From assembly GCA_031841125.1 (NCBI GenBank), contig CM063111.1, forward strand, positions 55,427,535-55,491,534: a stretch of DNA of 64,000 bases, given 5' to 3'. The translations under genes were made by a program, and so were the position numbers. The stretch is from Acanthococcus lagerstroemiae. Its lineage: Eukaryota > Arthropoda > Insecta > Hemiptera > Eriococcidae. Below are positions 54,414 through 64,000 of the stretch, piece after piece. Position 1 is the first letter of the stretch; every line of letters starts with the position of its first letter. The notes beneath the pieces were generated by a model that made no database searches, was not told the DNA's origin, and was given only the letters and a program-made list of their open reading frames with translations.

Positions 54414-57400
54414 CCGGGTGTTCAGCGAAAGTTACACCCCCGCCTATTTTTTTCCCGTACCGATCGGTGGATCATTGTCGGACAAATTGCCATCTTCCTG
54501 CGGTAAGGTCTAGTTTCTCTGGGGCTTGAAAAATTTTCTCCTCCATTTATCCGGGCTGTAACGTGCCACCAACTTCGGAATCTTAAATGGAAAGTTATGC
54601 CTTTATGCACATCGCTGGAGGGGGCATATATCTGCAAAATACGAATCCGTGAAAAATTTTCAAAATTCATCAATTTTGGGGGGCAAGGGGCCTAAAGATG
54701 ACCAAAATCAATCAAAAATCAAAGTGTCATAACCTAGCCAACAAACGATTGAAAGAGGGGTTTTCGAGGTCACGGATTCCGAATATACGATTTAACCCGA
54801 TTTAGGGCTTTACAATCCAAATTTTCAACCTAAAATTGGTTCCTATTCACATATTTTTGACTTTCTGAATGCAGATTATTAAAGTGGCTTCACACACATC
54901 GTTGAATAGGAAACTTCATCCAGAGTATGAATCCATGAAAAAAATTTCAAAATTCATCAAATTTGGGGGGTAAGGGGCCTAGAGATGACCGAAATCCGTC
55001 CAAAATTGAAGTATCATGATCATGACCTAGCAAACAGACTATCGAGAAGGGGGTTTTTGCGGTCGCTAATTCCGAATGTCACACGGAAAAATCTCCGCTG
55101 ATTTTTAAGGAATTTCACCGGAATTTTGTTGGGAAAGAATTCCAAGAATTTCCAAAGAATTTTTTTGTAAACGTCGGGGAAAATATTGGATGATTTTTAA
55201 GGAATTTCATCGAAAATTGTTGAAAAAAAATTCCGATAACATCGGAAGAATCTCATCGGAAATCTTGAGAAGAAATTTCCAACGATTTCCAAGAAATTTC
55301 ATCAAAATTCTTCAAGAAAATTTTTCAATAATTCTTGAAGTATTTCTGGGAAATACTCGGGAAAAATCTCTGATAATTTTTAAAGAATTTCATTGGCACT
55401 CAAGAAGAATCTCCGATAAATATTAAGGAATTTTATCGGAAATTGTTGAAAATAATTCCAATAATTTCCAAAGAATTTCTTCGGAAACGTTGGAAAAAAT
55501 TTTCAATAAATTTTAAGGAATTTTATGGGAACTCGGAAAAAATCTCCAATAAATATTAAGGAATTTTATAGGAACTCGGGAAAAATTTCCGATAAATTTA
55601 AAGAAATTTTATCGGAAATTGTTGGAAACTAATTCCTATAATACTAATTCCAATAATTTTCGAAGAATCATCTCATCGAAGATCCTTAAGAAATATTTCC
55701 AATGATTACCAAAAAAATTTCAGTAAACTCTTCGAGAATATTTTCCGATAATTTTTGAATTATTAAACCATTTGAGTATTCCCCCGAATATTTCCTATGA
55801 CAAGCTTCAAAAATTATCGGAAAAACTTCCACGAAGAATTTTGATGAAACTTTTTGGAAATTATAGGAAATTTTTTCTAAAGGTTTCCGATGAGATTCCT
55901 TAAAAATTATCGATTTTTCCCGAGTTCTGATAAAATTCTTTAAAAATCATCGCAGACTTTTCCAACAATTTCCGATGAAATTCTTTGAAATTTATCGGAG
56001 ATTTTTCCCAAGTTCCCAAAAAATTCCTTAAAAATTACCGGAGATTTTTCTTGAGTTTTTCTCAGAAATACTTAAAAAATTATCGAAAAATTTTCTTGAA
56101 GAATTTTGATGAAACTTTTTTGGAAATCATTGGAAATTTTTCTGAAGATTTCCGATGAGATTCCTTAATAATCATATCCGAGATTTTTTCTGTTTCCAAA
56201 AAAATCCCTTACAATTTATCGGGGACTTTTCCGAGTTCCGATGATTTTTTTTACAAATTATAGGAGATTTTCCTACCATTCCGATAAAATTCCTTAAAAT
56301 TTATCGGAGATTTTCCCCGACCGTTCCGAAGAAATTCTTTGGAAATGATTGGAATTTTTTTCCAACAATACCGATGAAATTCCTTAAAAATCATCCGAGA
56401 TTTTCCCCGAAGTTTCCGAAGAAATTCTCCGGAGATTATCGAACATTTTTTCTGACGAGTTTCGATAAAATTCTTCAAAAACTATCGAAGTTCACCACCC
56501 CCGAACCGTTGCATTTTCTGTTGTCCGTCATGGCGCCACAGAGCACAGTAATGTTGCGTTTAAATCTGAATAGGCGGCCATTGTGTGCCCGCTTATTCAT
56601 ATTAAAACGCAACATGCCGGGTTTTCCTATGTCACGTTTCTCATTCAGATTTCAGATTTCGGGGCCCTAAGATGCGCTGGGTGTAGGAAATTACGTGATG
56701 GACCCAAACATTTTTCGCTCAGATTCGTTTTTGGGGGAAGTTCATTTTCCAATGACGTGCAGAAAGCCATTTGGATAATCTGCAATGAGACATTCAAAAA
56801 TTTGTAAATGGCAGCACTTTCAGGTATCTGATTTTGGATAGGTGTTGGCTAGGGTTAGACCCTGTCTCCCAAATTCGATGAATTTGCCATTTTTCTTCAC
56901 GAATTCGTATTTGGGAGAGACTGCCCTATCCAACGATGTGCATGAAGCCACTTTGATAACTTGCGTTCAGAAACTCAAAAATTTGTAAATTAGAATTACT
57001 TTTGAATCTAAAATAGAATTTTAGGGCCCTAACACGGGTTGAATAGGAAGGAAAGTGTAACATTCGGAATCAGCGACCTCGAAAACCCCCTTTTCGATAG
57101 TCTGTTTGCTAGGTTATGATACTTCAATTTTGGACAGATTTTGGTCATCTCTAGGCCCCTTACCCCCAAATTTGATTAATTTTGAAATTTTTTTTCATCG
57201 ATTCATACTCTGGAGGAAGTTTCCTATTCAACGATATGCGTGAAGCCACTTTACTAATCTGCATTCAGAAAGTCAAAAATATGTGAATAGGAACCAATTT
57301 TAGGTTGAAAATTTGGATTTTAAAGCCCTAAACCGGGTTAAATCGTATATTCGGAATCCGTGACCTCGAAAACCCCTCTTTCAATCGTTTGTTTGCTAGG

Positions 57401-57717
57401 TTATGACACTTTGATTTTTGATGGATTTTGGTCATCTTTAGGCCCCTTGCCCCCAAAATTGATGAATTTTGAATTTTTTTTCACGGATTCGTATTTTGCA
57501 GATATATGCCCCTTCCAGCGATGTGCATAAAGGCATAACTTTCCATTTAAGATTCCGAAGTTGGTGGCACGTTACAGCCCCCCATAAATGGGGGAGAACA
57601 TTTTTCAAGCCCTAGAGAAACTAGACCTTGCCGCAGGAAGATGGCAATTTGTCCGGCAATGATCCGCCAATCGGTTCGGGGAAAAACGGGGGGGGGTAAC
57701 TTTTGTGGAACACCCTG
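54414..57717. mobile_element. 3.3-kb foldback element with long sub-repeated arms
   Basis: The left end CCGGGTGTTC and the reversed right end CAGGGTGTTC are flanked by TA on both sides. The left arm (54414-55078) is the mirror of 57060-57717 over about 660 bp with good identity: AGATGGCAATTTGTCCG, GGCCCCTTG, and CGGATTCCGAATATACGATT with its complement. Each arm holds two related ~280-bp sub-units, and the right side has an extra diverged one (56700-57050). The centre (55080-56490) is made of ~30-66-bp AT-rich units. There is no transposase. TA flanks suggest a Tc1/mariner-type mover, but this is inference. Confidence 0.85.
55080..56490. repeat. Central inverted minisatellite of the foldback
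   Basis: Units of the type AATTTTTAAGGAATTTCATCGG-AA-T-GTTGGAAAAA run in one direction to about 55760, then as the reverse complement to 56490. Individual units vary (CTCGGGAAAAATCTCC and GTTGAAAATAATTCC forms). The array is itself a large inverted repeat. Confidence 0.85.
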
Positions 57718-57719
57718 TA

Positions 57720-57910
57720 TACTTATCTATAATCTTAATCAACTTAGTTATCATTCATAATCTAAATACAGCTTACGTAACGTAAGGGTATGCTTGCAGG
57801 GCCTAGCACTGGCTAGGTAACCTCTCTCGAGATATTCTATCAAATGTTATGCTAAATATTATGATCATGCGGTTAATTTATTTTATCAATAAAAATTTAA
57901 AAAAAAATCA
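57720..57910 (+). other. Probable 3' UTR and poly(A) tail of the Jockey element
   Basis: This AT-rich stretch resumes after the foldback and ends in CAATAAAAATTTAAAAAAAAA, a polyadenylation signal plus A-run. The Jockey coding frame stops at 54343, 70 bp before the foldback, so this is the expected position of its 3' end. Confidence 0.55.
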
Positions 57911-57914
57911 GGGG

Positions 57915-59800
57915 AGCAATGACTCCCGACGATACGGGCCTACTCTGCAGCACGGATTCATGTGAACCTAGAAAACTGGAATTTTAGGTTGAGTCTTCGA
58001 TCGTAAAATGGAAAAAAATGATGTTGTTACTTCGCGAAACAAGGGAGGACACCCTTTAGGTGAATCCGCTATATCCACTCGGGTACACGATCTCGTTATC
58101 AAAACTTTAGCGGGGGCGAATACTTCCGCATCCGACTAATGAGCATTCTACTTTTCCTTCTGGCCAACTTTCGTGATGCTCGACAGGCACATGCGTTATT
58201 TTTATTCGTCTCACACTCGAACCCTTGGACGTTGGATGTCGTAACTTGATCAATGTACTCGCGAGCCATTCGTGCATTCGCGTCCGAGGCGGGCCGTTCA
58301 GCCGCGGTTACAAGAGCCGGCCGGGCTACAGGTAACCGTACACAGCGGCCTTTCGAAATCATTAATTACTCCGCTCCGGCGGCGGCAGCGTTAACGGTGC
58401 GGACGCCCCCAACGACAACACGACGTGCCGGTTGAAACGCTTTTCCCCCGAAATTCTGTTAGCCGCGTACGTCGGGCGCGGGACGTGGACCCGGAGCCAG
58501 CAGCCGGGCAGCCTGGCCATCGCGCTTACTCTGCGACTTTCAATTTAATTAAAACGACAAACATCGAACCCGCGCCGCGGCGTCGTGCCGTCCGAAAAAC
58601 AAATTCTAGACCTTCTGGGTACCTCTAGCCAAGGAAGAAAGAAAATGGGCCAAAAAAAGAAAAAAAGAGGGAAAGAAGAAGACCGTACCCGGTAGCGACA
58701 ACGGCGGCGGTGTAACGGTCTCGTTTATCGTCCTGTCGTAATCGAATTACAGCTAATCAAAAAGTCGCTCTTTCTGGGCGAAATGCAGCGTCGGTCGCGC
58801 GATGCGACGAGGCGCGTTCCTAATTAGGGCACGCACGCACGCGTTCACCTTCCCCGCGTGGCTGATGAGAGGGAGGAACAAAAACGTTAATTAGACGAGC
58901 GAAAATTTCCGCCAAATTTGGATTGGAGAGGGGGGGCTCGGATGACAGGAGTCGTCGGCGACTACCCCGGCTCTCTAATGACGTAGAGTGAAACGAGCAG
59001 CCCCTGCGAGAGTCGACTATACATGACGGGTGCAGAAACCAGAAAGTATATATAAGCTGGAACGCATTAACACATCCGCTGCGGCCGACGTAACGCATCG
59101 TCGAAGCCGGTATAACTTTTCGCAAAGGCGTATAAAAGGATTTTCGTTTTTCGTTTTCCGTTTCGCGTTTTGCGTGTCTGCATTGTTCTATGCACACGCA
59201 CGCCCCTCCACACGCACACTGGTGCCCGACAATTTTGGATATTGTTTGACTCTTCTCTTTCGTGTCGTGTACTCTGTTACAAAGCCCCGGGGGCCCTGCC
59301 CCGGCGCTTTCTCTCGCTGTAGCTCTTCTCTCTCCGTCTCTGTCTGTCAGCGCTCTAGAGCTCTCGCTATCTCGCTTTCTCGCTGTCGACCTTTGCATTG
59401 TCGCCGCGTATACCTACCTTCGAGAGTTTTCGGTGTATATACATAAATTTTAAGTGTATAAGTTCGCCTCTAAGTCGTTTTCTTCTTCGCGTACACAACG
59501 AACCGAACTAATGCCGAAAACGGGGGGCGAGTGAAGTCGCGCGTTACGCTGTGCGAAAACGATGATGAAAAGTTTCCTCCGCCTGCTCTCTCGCTCAGTT
59601 TTGGAAGTTTTTTCTTCGGGTTGCAAGAAAGACGTAAGCTGCCGTGGGAAACGCACTGGGTCCTCCGTCTCAGGCGGGGCTTGTTCGGGAATGTACAGAA
59701 AAGAATCCGCAACGGCGTGCTTGTGGTTTATTATCATGTTAGTATACTTAAAGCTGTATTGTTGAGTGATTTTCAAAGTGTTTTCTTCCCTGTTCCCTGT
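57915..59800. other. CpG-rich unique DNA
   Basis: Strongly CpG-rich, non-repetitive, with CT-rich tracts near 59300-59400 and TATATAA at 59046-59053. Open frames on both strands reach 192 codons but compete with one another and show no domains. A host regulatory island or untranslated exon is plausible but unsupported. Confidence 0.4.
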
Positions 59801-59895
59801 CAGGGACGTACCCCCGCCCCCCAAAGGTAGGAATTTTTCACTCAGCTGTTGGGAAAATTTACCATTCCAGTCAGGCGGAGTTGGAAAAATCCGAC
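59801..59895. mobile_element. Left part of a CAGGGACGTACC-family MITE
   Basis: CAGGGACGTACC, then ATTTTTCACTCAG-TGTTGGGAAAATTTAC and CAGGCGGAGTTGG, matching 28735-28850. It stops at 59895, where the (AAT)n tail of the RTE element begins. The T-rich sequence with CTTTGACACTTGGG at 62247-62283 looks like the displaced remainder. Confidence 0.7.
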
Positions 59896-62250
59896 AATAA
59901 TAATAATAATAATAATAATAGTACCTTTATTCCGGCATTTCACATTTATCATTTTTACATTTGCATTTATAGCCTATTTATGTACCGGACGCCCATTCCC
60001 GAGCATAGGTCTCCCCTATTCGTTCCCGAATTCTGCGGTTTTGCGCTCTCCTCTTCCATAGCACTCCTAGCCTTTCCTCAATGTCGTCTCTCCATCTTTT
60101 TGCTGGCCTGCCTCTTCTCCTTTTATTACTGTACGGTGTCCAATTAGTTACCCTTTTTGTCCATGAATCATTCTCCATTCTTGCTATATGTCCTGCATAC
60201 TTAATTTTTTGCAACCTGATTGTCACGAGTATATCCTTTGTTCCTGTTTCTTTCCTAATTACACTGTTCCGAATTTTATCTTTTGTTCTTATTCCCAGTA
60301 TGCTTCTTTCCATTTTCCGCTGGGTCGTTTGTATGCTATTAGCTTGCTCCCTCGTTAGTGTCCAAGTTTGTGCTCCGTACGTTAGGATTGGATATACGCA
60401 AGATTCCAGAATTCTGATTTTGGATGACACTTTCATTTTACCCTTGAAGATTTTTCCCAGAGCCCTGTACCCCCTAACGCTTTTTTTCTTCTTTCTTGTA
60501 ACTCTTTCTTTCGTCCTTCTTTGAACGCCATAATTTTTCCCAGGTATGTGTATTCATTGACCGTTTCTATCTCCATCCCTTCCATTTTGAGATTTTCTTT
60601 GGCTCTGTTGCTCATATATTTTGTTTTGCTAGTGTTTAGTTTCAGCCCCACCTCTTCACATTCCCGTGTGAGTTCTTTCACCATTTTTATTATTTCTTCC
60701 CTTTTAGTTCCCACCAGTACAATATCATCTGCAAATCTCAGATTATTTAGCCTTATGCCATCTATATTTAGTCCTTGGTCCTCCCAATTTAATTTTCTAA
60801 ATGCCCCTTCTAATATTGCATTGAATAGGTTGGCCGATAGAGGATCACCTTGAGCTACTCCTTTCCCAATTTTAAACGATTCTCCAGGTCTGTCTAGTTT
60901 TAAATGAGCTGTCGCATTCTCGTATGTGTTTTTATTATCCTAATTGTTTTGGTATCGATGCCCTGTTCTATCAGTGCTAGTAGTAAACGATCATGTTTTA
61001 TCGAGTCAAAGGCCTTACGAAAATCAATAAATACCAGATGCACCTCTAAATTATATTCCCCAGCTTTTTCGATTACCTGATTTAGGGTATGAATATGGTC
61101 GACAGTTGAGTATCCTCTTCTGAATCCTGCTTGTTCCTCTCGTTGTTGCAGGTCCAGTTGATTGTATACCCTGTTTTTAACTATTTTCATGAACACTTTT
61201 CTTAAGTCTGACGATAAGCTTATTGGTCTGTAATTATCTAGGTTTCTTTTGTCCCCTTTTTTGTGCAACAATATCATCTCCGCTTCGTACCATTGCTTTG
61301 GTAATTTTTCGCTTACGATTATTCCATTGAACAGTATTTCTAGGGGGGTGAGCAATTCCTCCATGAATAACTTCAAAAACTCGTTTTCTATAGTGTCAGG
61401 TCCGGAAGCTTTCCCTGTTTTCAGATTTTTTACAACATTTCTAATTTCTTCCTTTAATAACCTTGGCATGGGGTCTACAGAATCCTCCCTTTGCTTTAGC
61501 TTCTCTGTAATTTCGTTCATTTTTTCGTCCTTTTTCGCACACTTGATTCCTAACTCTACATCTATTTCCTCTGCGTATATTTTGGCGTAAAATTTTGTTG
61601 CTTCACTGATAATTTGGTCCCTATCTGTCACTATGTTTCCCGCATTGTCAACCAGTTCTGTGATTATTTTCGTTCCATTACTTACCTCCTTCCTCCATTT
61701 CCGTGTTGACCTTGTGTCCTCTATTATTTCCCTAGTTATTCTTTCCTCGTATTGTCTGCAGTCTTCCCTAATTTTTCTTCTCACAACTTTATTAATCTCA
61801 GCTAGCTCTATTTTCTGTCTACTTGTCATCTTTCGTATGCTCTTTACTTGCTCCCTCTTTTCTATCAGTTTTTTGGTCTCTTCTGTGAGTTTATCGTCCG
61901 CGATGGGTTGTTTCCTTTTCGTTCCATATGTTTTTGCAGTGAAGTTGCATATGTTTATCAATGTTTCGTATGTTTCCTGTACGTCTAGTTTTCCTTTATC
62001 TTTAATTTTATTTACTATTTTTTCCTTGAGACTTGTTCCTAGGTACTTGCTTGCTTCCTCCTTTTTGTGTACTGGTATTATGAAGCACCCTGTTTTATTT
62101 GCTTTCTTGTGCAATTTGTAATTCTCCTTTTTTGGTATGCTGATAACGCCTTTACACATCCTATGGTCGGATGCGAATTCGAATTTTGAAATTACCGTTA
62201 TATCCCTTATTATAGAAAGCTCGTTCATCAGTAGGTGGTCAATCAAAAGT
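59896..62250 (-). pseudogene. RTE-clade LINE, nearly complete RT
   Basis: The best-preserved element in the window. Reading leftward on the minus strand, a 448-codon frame (62246-60900) starts at the end of an AP endonuclease (MIDHLLMNE, FEFASDHRM with the conserved SDH), passes a basic K/E-rich linker, and enters the RT: NLKTGKASGPDTIENEFLKL, NYRPISLSSDLRKVFMKIV, EEQAGFRRGYSTVDHI and VFIDFRKAFDSIKHDRLLL (catalytic D). A one-base frameshift near 60935 leads to GVAQGDPLSANLFNAI and LRFADDIVLVGTKRE (intact FADD), then TVNEYTYLGKIM. A second frameshift near 60433 leads to YPILTYGAQTWTLT, RRRGRPAKRWRDDIEE and RRAQNRRIRERIGE, the RTE C-terminus. It ends in (ATT)n, read as (AAT)n at 59896-59920 on the + strand. 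It is 5'-truncated in the endonuclease. Confidence 0.9.
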
Positions 62251-62283
62251 TATTTTTATTTTTTTGCTTGCTTTGACACTTGG
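62247..62283. mobile_element. Possible right part of the split MITE
   Basis: TTTTTTTGCTTGCTTTGACACTTGGG resembles the CTTTGATACTTGG interior of the CAGGGACGTACC family. It directly follows the 5' end of the RTE. Homology is lost after about 62283. Confidence 0.4.
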
Positions 62284-62457
62284 GACCCAATGGCACACTT
62301 CAGAAATAATTCTCCTTTTCAAAGAAGGCGACCATGCCGACATGAATAAGTAACGTCCCATAAGCTTATCATCTAACGTGGAAAAATTATTCATGAAAAT
62401 TATAAAATACCGCATAATAAACATCCACGATTTTCAACAGTCGATCGAACAAGGCCA

Positions 62458-62570
62458 GGGTGTCCATTCTCTGGAAAACCTGGAGAAGTCAGGGAATTTG
62501 GGAATTTTCAGCATGTTTCACTTAAAAGTCAGGGAATTTTGTAAAAAAAATCAACTGCGTAATTCTGTAG
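62458..62570. repeat. One end of an AGGGTGTCCA repeat
   Basis: AGGGTGTCCATTCTCTGGAA followed by an AAACCTGG and GTCAGGGAATTT series looks like a familiar insect DNA-transposon end with short internal repeats. No opposite end is present. Confidence 0.4.
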
Positions 62571-62574
62571 TATT

Positions 62575-63430
62575 TCAAACAGATTTTACCCTATTTCTTA
62601 TAAAAAAAAAATTCCCGCAATTTTCTCATCTTTCTTCTTTCACAGTAGAAGGGCGTGGGTAATACAACCCTTTCTCCTATCGCAGTTGTAGATACAGAGT
62701 GTGTTGGTGTGATGAAATCGTTTTCATGGTACTTGTTTCGCGGCTACATCTTTCTATTAAGGCTGCTATACACTTAACGTATTTCGTGACTTTTCACGAA
62801 CCATTTCACGAAAAGTATGCCGAAACGGGAACCAATCCCTGTACACTTCTCTCAGTATCAGCTGTTTCGTGTTTTCATCTCATCCTGTTCGCGAGAATTT
62901 GAAAATCGGAGCGAAAAGACGCGAAAATGAAAAATTATTTGGTCTAGCTTCTCTCCCCAGTGTAAAGAATTTTTTGAGAAAGTCGTATAATGAAACGAAA
63001 ATTTGAAAACCACTGAATTCACCTTCTGGGACATCCTGCTATCGGGGTTTTCTTTGGTTCCCCTCGCCTTCGCAAATGTAGATAAGGGTGAATGAAAGGC
63101 ACATCCGAGATTTTGGGGCAAGAGTAATTAATCCACAAAATTTGAACAAAAAATCCAAAGACCGCGTGATAATTATTATCGCGTTGCGAAAGAGTCCATT
63201 GTTTTCAGATATATGACCTTATATTGTATCTGTCGATACTCTTAAATTTAAGCCTCTTCCGCTTCCCCTCGTGCCATAATTTTCCAGATGCTAACCACCT
63301 TTTTACTGTCATAGCATTTGTCGTTAGATATACTGCAGCTTTTTCACGTGTGTTCCAGAATTCATTTTAATAATTATTTTCCCTCCCCCTAAACCATTCA
63401 GGCTACAGGAGGGAGGGGCTAATTCCGGTT
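62575..63430. other. Unassigned DNA
   Basis: No gene recognised. A TTTCACGAAC/TTTCACGAAA pair occurs at 62793-62818. Confidence 0.35.
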
Positions 63431-63439
63431 ACTCTAGTT

Positions 63440-64000
63440 TTCTCAGGTTCCAAATTCTTTACGAGATTCTAAAGTCAATTTTTTGGACAGGATAGCCAAC
63501 CAAGCTCTGAGTCGCTGATTTCGAATGTCGCCTCAGATTTTTATCCGACCCCTTCCAGAGCACTGTCGTAATACGAATTCAGCTTCTCGGACTAAAAATT
63601 GCACGAAGTGTCGAAATAGGGGTGATTTTGTGTCGCTGTTGATTTCGAATATCGCTTCCGATTTTTAATCTTGCCAAATTTAAGCTCCTGTGCTTTTTCA
63701 GTTGAGAAATTTTTATGACGTTATTTTCTATTAGCAACACTTTGAATAAATATAACTGTATTTTTACCCTATTCGGTGGCTTTAATTAGGAAGGGTGAAT
63801 TTTGAGTCAACCGTTGCTTGTCCTACGCTCTTGCTACCTCATTGGCCGCACCAGAGGAGAGACAGGATCCAAAAATTACATCTAAAATCGAATAAAGCGA
63901 CCTCGGAAACCTATAAACCAATTTTCGAATTTTATTCTTTCACCCCCCCCCCTTCACGGTCGGCATTAGGTCGCACGAAAAAAAAATCTATGAAGTCGTT
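63440..64000. repeat. Degenerate repeat text at window end
   Basis: GTCGCTGATTTCGAATGTCGC (63513-63533) and a CGCTGTTGATTTCGAATATCGC-like block (63634-63656) are two related units about 120 bp apart. They resemble the 40.4-41.4 kb field. The remainder to 64000 has no recognised feature. Confidence 0.45.

Noticed and set aside
55080..56490. Possible CRISPR-like array
   Set aside because: Units are degenerate, AT-rich, without constant repeats or unique spacers, and form one inverted minisatellite in a eukaryotic foldback.
58820..59446. Overlapping 192- and 138-codon open frames on opposite strands
   Set aside because: CpG-rich DNA depletes stop codons and makes such frames by chance. Neither shows domains.

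Overview
This is a gene-poor, transposon-crowded window of eukaryotic, almost certainly insect, nuclear DNA. The evidence is R1-, Jockey-, RTE- and CR1-like LINE fragments, a Ty3/gypsy pol fragment, a mariner relic, hAT-type MITEs with 8-bp target-site duplications (TSDs), one GT-AG bounded coding exon, and no bacterial features. The AT-rich DNA is broken by CpG-rich islands, a texture I associate with some insects such as Hymenoptera, but order and species cannot be fixed from sequence alone.

Only one convincing host-gene piece is visible: a 304-bp internal exon on the + strand at 24647-24950, with a 3' splice site before it and GTAAGT after it. The rest reads as intron or intergenic DNA filled by successive insertions.

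Layout. 0-8 kb: unique AT-rich DNA, one end of a hammerhead-ribozyme-like repeat (468-545), a diverged repeat shared with 24 kb, and a pogo-like MITE. 8-14.7 kb: a nest of elements. A minus-strand LINE with an (ATT)n tail sits inside a plus-strand R1-like element, followed by a large inverted-repeat element that holds a foldback, which is itself interrupted by a hAT MITE with a perfect TSD. 16.2-20.2 kb: Jockey-like pieces in opposite orientations, then a minus-strand gypsy pol lacking its RT core. 21-23.7 kb: degenerate short-period repeats that switch orientation, with a hAT MITE. 24.6-25 kb: the exon. 26.7-29.2 kb: a dead mariner and a 1.1-kb hAT-like element carrying a second MITE. 31-37 kb: palindromes, including a second hammerhead-like copy, a MULE-like remnant and two terminal-inverted-repeat (TIR) elements. 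40-44 kb: a field of degenerate tandem repeats. 44-46 kb: an R1-clade pseudogene. 47.5-54.2 kb: a recent head-to-tail tandem duplication of about 3.37 kb. 54.4-57.7 kb: a 3.3-kb foldback element inside the 3' region of a Jockey element. 59.9-62.25 kb: the best-preserved element, a minus-strand RTE-clade LINE that appears to have landed in a MITE.

No operon, CRISPR array, rRNA or convincing tRNA gene was seen. The points most worth a second look are the hammerhead-like motif, the datable insertion layers, the tandem duplication with single-base losses clustered in one copy, and the foldback element with sub-repeated arms.
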